The translations under genes and the position numbers were made by a program. Positions 28,025-36,716 of a DNA stretch of 64,000 nt are shown in pieces. The notes beneath the pieces are model-generated. The model worked only from the letters and a program-made list of their open reading frames with translations. It was not told where the DNA came from and made no database searches. Source of the DNA: Shinella sp. UYSO24 (lineage in GTDB: Bacteria > Pseudomonadota > Alphaproteobacteria > Rhizobiales > Rhizobiaceae); NCBI GenBank assembly GCA_902167985.1, contig CABHNZ010000023.1:1-64000 (forward strand), written 5' to 3'. Position 1 is the stretch's first letter. Each line of letters opens with the position of its first letter.

Positions 28025-28505
28025 GAAAACCAAGCTCCGCCAGACCGAAGACGGTGCGCGCCATGCGCTCCACCGCCGAGACGAAGGCATCGAAATCCGG
28101 ATCGTCGCGCCGGTCCTCCACCACATGGCAGGCATGGCCGACCGTCGTCCGGTCACGGCCGAGCGCCTGGCCGATCTCGTGCTGCGGGATCTGAAGCGCC
28201 ACATGGCAGACATACATGGAGATCTGCCGGACATGGCAGGCATGCCGGCGGCGGTCGGCGCGGCGCAGAACCCGATCACCGATGAGATAGAGCATTTCGC
28301 AGATCATCTGCCGGACGATGCGGCAGGCCGCGCGGACCTGAATGGCCGCGAGCCGAGCGGCTGACGGCTCCTGTACAGCCGTCAGCCACGGCAAGGCGGC
28401 GAGCGCGACGAATGGCGGGGCAGCTCCGGCAAGGCCGGGCAAGGCTGGAAGCGTATGCGGATGCGGCGGCAAGGCGCCTTGATCGATACTGGGCTCAACA
28501 GGCAT
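28017..28505 (-). CDS. DnaA domain IV-like helix-turn-helix protein
   Basis: A protein of 162 residues from the ATG at 28505, which follows a GAGGGA site. The C-terminal half resembles the DnaA DNA-binding domain: VRQISMYVCHVALQIPQHEI, then QALGRDRTTVGHACHVVEDR. No AAA+ ATPase region is present, so it is not an initiator. In Rhizobiales such stand-alone domains are found next to DUF6456 genes. It may bind DnaA-box-like DNA as a regulator; that is inference. The frame is intact. Confidence 0.78.
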   Translation of the reverse strand: MPVEPSIDQGALPPHPHTLPALPGLAGAAPPFVALAALPWLTAVQEPSAARLAAIQVRAACRIVRQMICEMLYLIGDRVLRRADRRRHACHVRQISMYVCHVALQIPQHEIGQALGRDRTTVGHACHVVEDRRDDPDFDAFVSAVERMARTVFGLAELGFHD

Positions 28506-28709
28506 GACAATCCCTCGGTGAATAGGAATTAATTCATACACCCAGAGCAGGCACGGGGACGAAGGGAAGCGGATTTTTTATGACTGTCCGACAGAGGCCA
28601 TTGAGTGGGCTGGATTATTGCCGATGACGGCAAGGATCGCATGGGATTTTTTCTTATTTCGTCCTCATCCACCCTTGCCCTGCGGAAGCCTGAGCCGGCG
28701 CGAAAATGC

Positions 28710-28748
28710 AAAAGGCGTCGATTGCCGGATTGGCAATCAACGCCTTTT
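28710..28748. terminator. Long bidirectional hairpin
   Basis: AAAAGGCGT (28710-28718) pairs with ACGCCTTTT (28740-28748), and GATTGCC pairs with GGCAATC inside. The stem is flanked by A-run and T-run, so it can terminate transcription in both directions. No neighbouring gene ends within 200 bases, which is unusual; a small RNA ending here is possible. Confidence 0.7.
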
Positions 28749-28770
28749 GAAATCATCATGGTCCGATAAC

Positions 28771-28832
28771 GGGCTCAGATGACGGCCCGGACGACAGGGC
28801 CTGGATCACAGGGCCCGGATGAAGGGCCGCAT
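28771..28832. repeat. Short imperfect GGGCC/GGAT repeats
   Basis: The motif (C)AGGGCC(T/C)GGAT with small variations recurs about four times, 12 to 16 bases apart. The stretch is non-coding, between the hairpin at 28710 and mucR. No function is evident. Confidence 0.5.
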
Positions 28833-29031
28833 GCTTCCTGACACGATCACACAATGCCGGTTGCGCCCCCGGGCCCTCGACGAGCCGGCGCATTGTGCGT
28901 GTGTGCCGAAATACCTGCCTGTCGCAATCGGATCCGCTGCGACCAGACTTTTACCGGATCGGGCCGATTGGCCCTTCACCGATGTGGAGGGGCCCCGTGT
29001 GGAAAGGCCCCGTCTTCACAAACCCGATCAA

Positions 29032-29463
29032 TCAGGCCTTGGCGCGCTTGCGGCGCTGGCCGAGGCCCATTTCCTTGGCAAGGCGCGAACGGGCTTCCGC
29101 ATAGGCCGGTGCGACCATCGGATAGTCAGCCGGCAGGCCCCACTTCTCGCGATATTCTTCCGGCGTCATGTTGTAATGCGTCATCAGATGGCGCTTCAGC
29201 GATTTGAACTTCATGCCGTCTTCGAGGCAGATCAGGTAATCATCCTCGATCGACTTCTTGATCGGAACCGGCGGCTTGGGCTTCTCAACGGCAACCGCAA
29301 CCGGCGCCGGCGAGGAGGTGCTGCTCAGGGCCGAATGAACATCCGCGATCAGGCCAGAGAGATCCCCAACGGGAACCACATGGTTGCTCACATAGGCAGC
29401 CACGATGTCTGCGGTGAGTTCCACCAGCAGTTCCGGGGCCTTGCCCATTGCGACTTCGGTCAT
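29032..29463 (-). CDS. mucR: MucR/Ros-family zinc-finger transcriptional regulator
   Basis: A 143-residue protein with the Ros/MucR domain: DDYLICLEDGMKFKSLKRHL, MTHYNMTPEEYREKWGLPADYPMVAPAYAEARS and a basic tail QRRKRAKA. The zinc site CxxD-HxxxH is visible (C in LICLEDG, H in RHLMTHY). MucR proteins are H-NS-like silencers of AT-rich promoters and control exopolysaccharide, motility and virulence genes in rhizobia. The frame is intact. The long AT-rich leader upstream fits autoregulation. Confidence 0.93.
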   Translation of the reverse strand: MTEVAMGKAPELLVELTADIVAAYVSNHVVPVGDLSGLIADVHSALSSTSSPAPVAVAVEKPKPPVPIKKSIEDDYLICLEDGMKFKSLKRHLMTHYNMTPEEYREKWGLPADYPMVAPAYAEARSRLAKEMGLGQRRKRAKA

Positions 29464-30117
29464 TTTCTTAGTCTCCTGTTCTTATCTGCTGGACAGGCGA
29501 GCGACCTCCGCAAAACCTGTCCGTCGCAAAGCAAACCGCCGCCTTTCATCCATCACGCATCGTCCGAAGACAGAAACCTACCCCTAAGTTTCCTGCGTGC
29601 AGAACAAACGGCATCGACAGATATTGTCCCGAATCACGCTTTCCCGCACGGTTTCTCGACATCCGGAAGTCCAGATCAAACGAGAAAAACTAAGGGAAAT
29701 CGATAAAAACTAGATCAACATCACTGCTCTACTGTCCGTGAGATAACATCGGCACGGATAAAGTCAAAGTGCGAAATTTAGTAACGCGGCCCATTATCTG
29801 CGCTCTATAGGCTAAATTTTTCCGTCATTACTGCCATAACCGATAGATGTTCGCAATTTGCGCCGGCAATACCACATTTTTAGAAACTCCTATATTGACG
29901 CGCGAAAACTCCCCCATAAGTCGCAATAGACTTCGAAATACAATCATTCGCAAAAGATCAACGGGCTTTTCCTTGCGGGCGACCGTCACTATCTATGGGA
30001 TTGAAATGGCGGCCTTACCAAGCAGGACAGAGACCGGAGAAGACAGGATCATTCCTCTCGGCCGAGCTGATCTTGCCGAATGATTACGACCGCCGCGTCA
30101 GAAGAAGGATCGACCCC
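29464..30117. other. AT-rich divergent intergenic region of mucR and msrB
   Basis: These 650 bases have visibly lower GC than the rest of the window, most clearly 29690-29960, with several A/T tracts. No gene is convincing. The region likely holds the mucR promoter and MucR-binding sites, since MucR prefers AT-rich DNA. Confidence 0.55.
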
Positions 30118-30528
30118 ATGAGCGACACGGTAAAGCCGAAAATCGAGAAGACGGATGCGGAATGGCGCGAACAGCTGACGCCCGAACAATATTACATCCT
30201 GCGTCAATCGGGCACGGAGCGCGCCTTTACCGGGCCGTTCTGGAACAGCAAGGAAAAGGGCATCTATTCCTGCGCCGCCTGCGGCGAGGATCTGTTCGTC
30301 TCGGATACGAAGTTCGATAGCGGCTGCGGCTGGCCGAGCTATTTCGAGCCGGTGAAGGAAGACGCTGTGACGGAGTTCCGCGATACCACGCATGGCATGG
30401 TGCGGACAGAAGTGCGCTGCAGCCAGTGCGGCGGCCATCTGGGCCATGTCTTCCCCGACGGCCCGCCGCCGACAGGGCTGCGCTACTGCATCAACGGCTA
30501 TTCCATGCATTTCACGCCGGTGGCGTGA
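30118..30528 (+). CDS. msrB: Peptide-methionine (R)-S-oxide reductase MsrB
   Basis: A 136-residue MsrB that repairs oxidised methionine. Two zinc-binding CxxC pairs (CAACGEDLF and CSQCGGHLGHVF), the substrate loop GCGWPSYFEP and the catalytic cysteine in RYCINGYSM are all present. The ATG at 30118 starts the family N-terminus. The gene is followed by a strong terminator. The frame is intact. Confidence 0.95.
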   Translation: MSDTVKPKIEKTDAEWREQLTPEQYYILRQSGTERAFTGPFWNSKEKGIYSCAACGEDLFVSDTKFDSGCGWPSYFEPVKEDAVTEFRDTTHGMVRTEVRCSQCGGHLGHVFPDGPPPTGLRYCINGYSMHFTPVA

Positions 30529-30546
30529 CTTCCAACAGATGACGAA

Positions 30547-30580
30547 GCCCTCTCCTGCCAAGGCGGGAGAGGGCTTTTTT
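30547..30580 (+). terminator. Rho-independent terminator of msrB
   Basis: GCCCTCTCC and GGAGAGGGC form a long near-perfect stem (30547-30574) followed by six T (30575-30580). It sits between msrB and the convergent carbonic anhydrase gene. Confidence 0.9.
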
Positions 30581-30594
30581 CATTCCGTATCCGG

Positions 30595-31299
30595 CTATTC
30601 TGCCGCGATCCGGCCCGCCGAGGCTGGCACGACATGCGGTACGCCGCGACCGGTGACGGCAACCGGCAGCGGCTGGCCCTCCTCGATCTGGGTGAAACGG
30701 CAGGCGACGCCGTCATAGATCAGCACTTCGCCCGTCTCGATATCGAAGAACCAGCCATGCAGGGTGATCCCGCCCTTGGCGAGGCCTGCGGCCACCGAGG
30801 GGTGGGTGCGCAGGTGATCGAGCTGCACCACGACATTTTCCATCGCGACCGCGCGGATCTTCTCCTTCTCCTCCAGCGTCGGCGGATAGGCTTCGCAGAC
30901 GATGGAATAGGCGGCATGGCTGTGTTTCAGCCAGGCGGCGACATTCGGCATGGCGCCGAGCAGTTCCTGATGGCAGAGACCCTTCATCGCGCCGCAATCG
31001 GAATGACCGCAGACGATGATATCGCGCACGCCGAGCGCCACGACCGCATATTCGATGGCCGAGGACACACCACCATTCATCGTCTGGAAGGGCGGGACGA
31101 TGTTGCCGGCATTGCGGCAGACGAAGAGTTCGCCCGGGCCGGATTGCGTGATGGTTTCGGGCATCACGCGGCTGTCGGCGCAGGAGATCATCAGCGCCTG
31201 CGGCTGCTGCCCTTCGCGTGCGAGTTTGCGATAAAGCGCTGAATTGTCCTTGAAGGCCGCGCCGCGAAAACTGGAAATGCCTTTCAGCAGGTCATCCAT
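30595..31299 (-). CDS. Beta-carbonic anhydrase
   Basis: A 234-residue enzyme interconverting CO2 and bicarbonate. Zinc ligands are seen in SCADSRV and CGHSDCGAMKG, with the active-site Asp-Arg pair in ADSR. FVCRNAGNIVPP is also typical. The ATG at 31299 is chosen because the family N-terminus (LLKGISSFR) follows it; upstream codons are not conserved. The frame is intact. Confidence 0.93.
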   Translation of the reverse strand: MDDLLKGISSFRGAAFKDNSALYRKLAREGQQPQALMISCADSRVMPETITQSGPGELFVCRNAGNIVPPFQTMNGGVSSAIEYAVVALGVRDIIVCGHSDCGAMKGLCHQELLGAMPNVAAWLKHSHAAYSIVCEAYPPTLEEKEKIRAVAMENVVVQLDHLRTHPSVAAGLAKGGITLHGWFFDIETGEVLIYDGVACRFTQIEEGQPLPVAVTGRGVPHVVPASAGRIAAE

Positions 31300-31463
31300 G
31301 TCGAGATCCTCATTGGTGGCCGGGCGTCGTTCGAGGCTTTTGGCCTCAGCCGGCGGTTGGCAGAAACGAAGGTCTTTCGCATCTGCGAGAGGAACACCGC
31401 GAATGGGACAGAATGTGGCAACGCACAATCATGCAATGCAATTTCGATCACATGGCTGCGATT

Positions 31464-32206
31464 TTACCCGATATTTTCACGTAATAAGGGAGTGACGCCG
31501 GCATCAGCCGCGTCGGCAAGCAGGGCCGCGATCAGCTGGCGGACATGCTTTTCGGCCTTGCCGTCAGTATCGTCGAGCGCGGCACAGCGAAGTCCGTACA
31601 GCGTTTCCTCGCCGGCCCAGAGCGCGACCGTGACGCGTGCCGGGCGCTTTCGCGTCTCCAGCCGGCCGGTCGCGACAATATAGGGATAGTTCGACTGCCG
31701 GTCTGCCCGATAGCCCATGCGCGGCGGCTGGCCCTTGATCTGGGCCGGATCGCCGAAAAGATCGCCGCGCTCCTTGGCGATCTTGCCGACCGACCAGAGA
31801 CTGATATCCGGCAGCGGCAGGCCGCCGCCGAGCAGGGAAAGATCCATGCGCTTGTGCAGGTTCGGGCCCGGCCCATGGAAGGTGGTGCAGGACAGCGCCT
31901 CGCCGGCGCAATCCGGACCGTTGCAGACGAGTACGGCTTCCTCGACCACCGGCCTTGCGCGCCCTCGAAGCGTCTTGCTGTCCAGCCGGGATAGGATTTT
32001 GGCTGGGTTTGGGGCTGGGTCTGCGTTTGGGTCTGGGCCTGAGTTTGGGGCTGGCTCTGGGTCTGGGCCTCTGCCGGCACGGTTGCCGAGGCGCCGGCGA
32101 GAAGAAGAGCGGCGGCGATCAGCCTGCCCATCACTCCGCCCGTCACTTGGTCCGTCGCTTTGCCCGTCGCATGGCCCGTCACTCGGCCCTTCCTCCGGTT
32201 CTTCAT
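31464..32206 (-). pseudogene. Secreted hypothetical protein with Gln/Thr repeat, one frameshift
   Basis: The N-terminus starts with a basic tetrapeptide-like repeat (TGHATGKATDQVTGG), then a signal sequence (LIAAALLLAGASATVPAEA) and a Gln/Thr-rich repeat of hexanucleotide period (nt about 32000-32070). The conserved half after the break near 31955 reads VVEEAVLVCNGPDCAGEALSC, then YPYIVATGRLETRK and ARVTVALWAGEETLYGL. I do not recognise a family. Starts at ATG 32206 or GTG 32218 are possible. Confidence 0.62.
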
Positions 32207-32248
32207 CCCACCCGTCACGGCGGCTTCGGGTAAAACGCATCGCAGACA

Positions 32249-33138
32249 TCATCCGAGGATCTCGACACTGAAGGAGAAGCGCATCGACTTGCCCGGCGCC
32301 AGAAGCACGCTATAGGGCGCGCGGCGATTTCCGCCGAGCCGCCGATTTCCGGGGCGGTGCCATGCCAGGGCTCGACGCAGAGGAAGGGCGCACCGGGCTT
32401 TTGCCAGAGTGCCAGATTGGGCAGGTTGTCGAAGGCGAATTTCAATGCCGGGCCGCCTTCGGCGCCGAATGTCAGCCCCTCGCCGGTGCCTTCCGGGAAA
32501 ATCATCGCATCGGCTTCGAACATATGATGTTCCGGCACGAGACGGCCGGCGGTGAAGGGCGAGGCAAGCCGTTCGGGATCGACAAGCCCGTCTCTCAGAC
32601 GCACCATGGCCGGTTCACCGCCATTATCGAGGGTGACGGAATGGAGCCTGCCATCCGCACCCGGCAGCGGCCAGAGGAAGGCCGAGTGGAAGCCGAGGCC
32701 GAAGGGCATGTCCCGCACATCGCGGTTTTCCACCGTAGCGCTGACCGTCAGCGTGCGGCCCTCGACGGAATGCGTGACCGAGAGCAGGAATTCGAACGGA
32801 TAGACGACACGCGTCGCATCGGAGGGCATGAGGTCGAAGCGGCAGGACGTATCGGTTGCCGCGACCAGCGAAAAGGTGCTGCGGCGGGCAAAGCCGTGCT
32901 GGTTCATCTCAAATTCGGCGCCATCGACCAGAACCCGGTTGCCATCCGCCTTGCCGACAATGGGGAAGAGGATCGGCGAACGGCCGGTCCAGAAGGCGGC
33001 ATCGCCGTTCCAGAGGAAATCCCGCCCGTCGGAGGCTTTCAGCGACTGCATTTCGGCGCCAAGGGCCGAGACCTCGACGCTGATATAGTCGTTTGCAATG
33101 CGCGATATGGCGGCGGATGAGGCGGGCACAGCGTTCAC
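32249..33138 (-). pseudogene. Aldose 1-epimerase family protein, one frameshift
   Basis: A sugar mutarotase-fold protein of about 295 residues, of the LacX/YeaD branch. Active-site histidines appear in MNQHGFARRS and GLGFHSAFLWPL, and the catalytic glutamate in LCVEPWHGTAPE. A break near 32320 (AARP-YSVLLAPGK) needs one C, after which the protein ends FSVEILG at 32249. The GTG at 33138 is chosen because AGGAG (33148-33144) lies five bases upstream. Confidence 0.85.
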
Positions 33139-33242
33139 GAAAACTCCTTGCGGCAATGAACCGGCGTCAGATGAATCATCCTGCCATATTTGGTCGGACT
33201 GCGCTCAGGTTCAATGAAACAATGCAGCCGGGAAGATTTAAC

Positions 33243-33742
33243 TCAGCCCGAGACCTTGAGTTCCATGCAGGTGAGATCCAGCCAGCGGCCGAATTTGGTG
33301 CCGACTTCGGAGAATTTTCCGGCAATGCGGAAGCCGAGCTTTTCATGCAGCGTGACAGAAGCCTCGTTGCCGCTTTCGATGGCGGCGATCATCACATGCA
33401 CGCCGTTCGAAGCGGCCCGCTCGATCAGTTCCTGCATCAGCAGCCTGCCGAGGCCGGCGCCGCGAAAGTCGCGGTGGACATAGACCGAATGCTCGACCGT
33501 GTGGCGATAGCGTCGAAGGCCCGCCAGTCGCCATAGGAGGCGTAGCCGGCCACCGCGCCGTCGATCGTGGCGGTCAGAACCGGGAAGCCGCGAGCCTTGC
33601 GGGCGGCAAACCAGTCGCGGCGATTGTCCAGATCGACAAGCACGTCGTTCCAGATCGCCGTCGTGTTGACCACGGCATCGTTATAGATCTCCATGATGAC
33701 GGGGAGATCCGTCTCGGTTGCGTCGCGCACCACTCTGTCCAT
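33243..33742 (-). pseudogene. GNAT acetyltransferase (phosphinothricin acetyltransferase-like), one frameshift
   Basis: A GNAT protein of about 166 residues. VVRDATETDLPVIMEIYNDA and the acetyl-CoA loop FRGAGLGRLLMQELIERA are typical of the Pat/Bar-like group, as is ESGNEASVTLHEKLGF. It may acetylate a small toxic amino compound or methionine derivatives; substrate is not predictable. A break near 33512 (AFDG-YRHTVEHSVYV) needs one G. ATG at 33742. Confidence 0.82.
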
Positions 33743-33844
33743 GTCGCTCTCGTCCACTATATTTTACTTTCGTCCACTTTAGCAGACGACACCATCCGAT
33801 TGAAGGGGCCGTGGGGGAGATAATCGCGGCAAGGCCGGGCGGTT

Positions 33845-34510
33845 TCAGATCGCGACCGGAAGGCTGAAACAGGTGATGACCGCACCGTAATGGACGGCGG
33901 CGGCGGCAACGACGAAACCGTGCCAGATGGCATTCTGGAAGCGCAGCCTTTCCCAGACATGGAAGATGACGCCGAGCGAATAGATCGCGCCACCGGCGAT
34001 GATCAGCCAGACGGTGATGCCGGGCAGATAGGAGGAGATGGGCTCGATGACGAGCACGCCGCTCCAGCCCATGGCGAGATAGAGGATAATGGCGAGCCGG
34101 TCATAGCGGCCGGGGAAGACGCATTTGATGAAGATGCCAGACAGCGCCATCACCCAAAGGGCAATCAGCATGGCCAGAATGCCGGGTTCGTCTGCGCCGC
34201 GCTCCAGAAAAGGCGTGTAGGTGGCGGCGATCAGGATGAAGATCGCCGAATGATCGAGCCGCCGCAGCAGCCATTTGGTGCGCGACTGCGGCCACATATT
34301 ATAGGTGAAGGACATGGAGAGGCAGAGCACGAGGCCGAGGCCATAGATCCATGCGGCAGCAATGCCGCCGTGATTGGACCAGACCGTCGCATAGAAGATC
34401 AGTGCCGTCGCGCCGATCAGCGCCAGAACGATGCCGAGGCCGCTGACGATGCCATCGGCGACGATCTCGGCCAGATCATAGCCACGCCCGAATTTGAAGC
34501 TTTCGCTCAT
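33845..34510 (-). CDS. Hemolysin III / YqfA-family membrane protein
   Basis: A 221-residue protein with seven hydrophobic helices and the family motifs ADGIVSGLGIVLALIGA, SMSFTYNMWP, LRRLDHSAIFILIAATYTPF and VWERLRFQNAIWHGFVVAAAAVHY. The conserved Asp-His and Trp-His residues of the PAQR/HlyIII fold are present. The family may act as membrane ceramidase-like hydrolases, but bacterial roles are unproven. The frame is intact. Confidence 0.9.
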   Translation of the reverse strand: MSESFKFGRGYDLAEIVADGIVSGLGIVLALIGATALIFYATVWSNHGGIAAAWIYGLGLVLCLSMSFTYNMWPQSRTKWLLRRLDHSAIFILIAATYTPFLERGADEPGILAMLIALWVMALSGIFIKCVFPGRYDRLAIILYLAMGWSGVLVIEPISSYLPGITVWLIIAGGAIYSLGVIFHVWERLRFQNAIWHGFVVAAAAVHYGAVITCFSLPVAI

Positions 34511-34603
34511 TCCCGTCCTCTCGTCGCCCGTTGCGCAAGAATGCGCGAGGCAGGCGGCAATTTCAAGATCGCGGGAATTGCAGAGAGAGGTGCCGCACCC
34601 GCC

Positions 34604-35014
34604 TCAGCGGTCGATCAGAACCGAGCATTTCGCATGGCGCACGACGCGGTCGGCGGTGGCGCCGATCAGGTAATTGCTGAAATCGGGAACATGCGAGGCG
34701 ACGATGACGAGATCGGCCTTCCAGTGGTCGCAGGCGGCGAGGATTTCGCGTGCCGGCGCGCCCTGGCGGATCTCGACCGAGGCCTTGACGCCGGTGCGTT
34801 CGATCAGGCTGGCGAGAGCGCTATCGGCATCCTGACGGGCGTTCACCACCATATCGACGGTGAGATCGGCAATCACATAGGCCGGCAGATCCTCGATGAC
34901 ATGGACGAGCAGGATACGGCCATCGACATCGAGCAAGTCCTTCGCCTTTTTCAGGATCCGCTCGGCCTTGGCCACTTCGGCCGTATCAACGGCCACGACA
35001 ATCATTCTGTACAC
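34604..35014 (-). CDS. Universal stress protein (UspA family)
   Basis: A 136-residue UspA domain: MIVVAVDTAEVAKAERILK at the start, then HVIEDLPAYVIADL, VEIRQGAPAREILAAC and the C-terminal YLIGATADRVVRHAKCSVLI. The nucleotide-binding loop is present in reduced form. Start is GTG 35014 or ATG 35005. It is a stand-alone gene next to the hemolysin III gene on the same strand. Confidence 0.88.
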   Translation of the reverse strand: MYRMIVVAVDTAEVAKAERILKKAKDLLDVDGRILLVHVIEDLPAYVIADLTVDMVVNARQDADSALASLIERTGVKASVEIRQGAPAREILAACDHWKADLVIVASHVPDFSNYLIGATADRVVRHAKCSVLIDR

Positions 35015-35287
35015 GACTTGCCTCCTCATTCGGCTGACACTGGCTGCATCCTAGCCCTTCCAGCGGAACCGCGTTTGATCGGCATCAAGCCCGCAGGAAA
35101 CAGGCCGGCGCCGGGCGTCACGGCCGATCACGATATGGCACGGGCGCGCAGGCTGCGGCAGAAAGAATATGCATTACAAATTAGTGACTTGCCATCAATC
35201 ATCAAATCGTGAGTGGCAAATCGTCGCAGGCAAGCATACATCAATCGGCAGGGAGGAAGTCCACCCCCCACCTTGGAAGGCACAAAA

Positions 35288-35467
35288 ATGTCAGAAGATA
35301 GGAATGCACAGCTGATCGGTATCTTTAAGACGCTGATCCGCGATCATGGAATGCCCCGCACGCTGAACGACATCACAGACCCCGATTTCCTCGCTCTGGC
35401 GGAATCCCACATCGACGAGTTCGATGAAGCCCGCGACGAATGCGAAAGTGATCTGACGCTCATCTGA
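35288..35467 (+). CDS. Small acidic hypothetical protein
   Basis: A 59-residue soluble protein (MSEDRNAQLIGIFKTLIRDH) with an acidic C-terminus (DEFDEARDECESDLTLI). No family is recognised. Amphipathic composition and a clear ATG make it credible. The region 35030-35287 upstream has no other gene. Confidence 0.5.
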   Translation: MSEDRNAQLIGIFKTLIRDHGMPRTLNDITDPDFLALAESHIDEFDEARDECESDLTLI

Positions 35468-35596
35468 TGTCCCGCACGGCCGACGTGTCCGTGTGCCACC
35501 GGCACAGAACGTCGGCCGGGATATAGTTTTCCGGACCTCCCCTTTCCTCTTCTCCCCTTACCGAACTTGCCGCCACCTTCGATCGGCCCGATCCGA

Positions 35597-36603
35597 TCAG
35601 GTTTGCCGCGCCAGCTGCATCAGCGCCGCCACCGTCGGGTTCTGCGATGCGGCGAGAGCGCAGAGGATGACGTCGAATTCCGGCGCATCCGTCAAAGGCC
35701 GTGCAACGACACCCCCTGAGACCCCGCCTGAGACACCGCCGACAACGCCGCCCGCGACATGGCCCTTTGGGCCTCTCTCGAGATCATGGCACAGGGATTG
35801 CGGGATCAGCGCCACGCCGAGCCTTTCCGCGACCAGCCGGATGATCGTGTGCTGAAGGCGCGGTTCAAGCACGATCAGCGGCTTGACGCCGCCCGCGGCG
35901 CAGTAGCTGGTAATGGCAGCCCGCAAGACGGGCGCCACCGTTGCCGGTGCCGCGATCAGCCTTTCGCCATCGAGATCACCGGGGCCAATGTCATCGCGCG
36001 TCGCCAGCGGATGGTTGTCCGGCACGACGAGGCACAGGCAGTCACGCGCCAGGGGCACAGTCTGCAAATGCGGAAGAGTGCCGCCATGCAGCCGGCCAAG
36101 CCCACTTGGACCATGGGAAACGTTATGAGAGCCTGCGCCAAAGGTGACGGCGGCATCGAGCCTGCCTTCGATCAGCATGTCGTCAAGGTCGGTCGGGATA
36201 CGCTCCTCCAGAACGAGCCGCACATCGGGGCGAAATTCGGCATAGCGCCTGACCAGTGCCGGCACGACGTTCTGGGCGGAATACATGGTGAAGCCGAGTT
36301 TCAGCTCGCCCTTCATGCCATCGGCCACCAGCCGGACATCGCGGCAGGCGGCGTCGAAACCGGCGAGAACGCGGCGGCAATCCTCGGCGAAATGCGACCC
36401 GCCGTGGTCAGCGATACGGCGCGGGAACTGCGCTCGAAAAGCCGGACGCCAAGTGATTGCTCGATGGCGGCGATCTGACGCGAGAAAGGCGGCTGGCTCA
36501 TGTTCATGCGCGCCGCCGCATGGCCGAAATGCAGCGTATCGGCCAGCGCCACCACATGGCGCATGTGGCGGGTGTCGAGATGGGCGTCCGGGACAAGATC
36601 CAT
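35597..36603 (-). pseudogene. LysR-family regulator, one frameshift
   Basis: A regulator of about 335 residues. The N-terminal helix-turn-helix is clear (FGHAAARMNMSQPPFSRQIA, LFERSSRAVSLTTAG). The effector domain begins LKLGFTMYSAQNVVP and contains ARDCLCLVVPDNHPLATRDD. A Gly/Val/Ser repeat (nt 35702-35755) is inserted near residue 290. A break near 36388 (TTAGR-HFAEDCRR) needs one C. It is divergent from the AEC permease gene, which it may control. ATG at 36603. Confidence 0.83.
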
Positions 36604-36623
36604 TCGATACTCCAGAGGTATCA

Positions 36624-36648
36624 ATCCATGCTCAATTCGACATTGGAT
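36624..36648. promoter_or_regulatory. Dyad in the lysR-AEC divergent region
   Basis: Nested inverted repeats: ATCCA (36624-36628) with TGGAT (36644-36648), and CAAT (36633-36636) with ATTG (36642-36645). The spacing and the position just upstream of the LysR ATG fit an autoregulatory LysR-type site shared with the divergent permease gene. Confidence 0.45.
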
Positions 36649-36716
36649 TATCTTGATCGGCCGGGATAGCAACGACATCCCTTCCCTCCCAGCCGTTTTG
36701 CGTTTCGTTTTCCGCC

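Noticed and set aside
28819..29706. Plus-strand open frame opposite mucR
   Set aside because: It overlaps the whole of mucR on the other strand and has no recognisable features.
33890..35212. Plus-strand open frame of about 440 codons
   Set aside because: It is antisense to the hemolysin III and universal stress protein genes.
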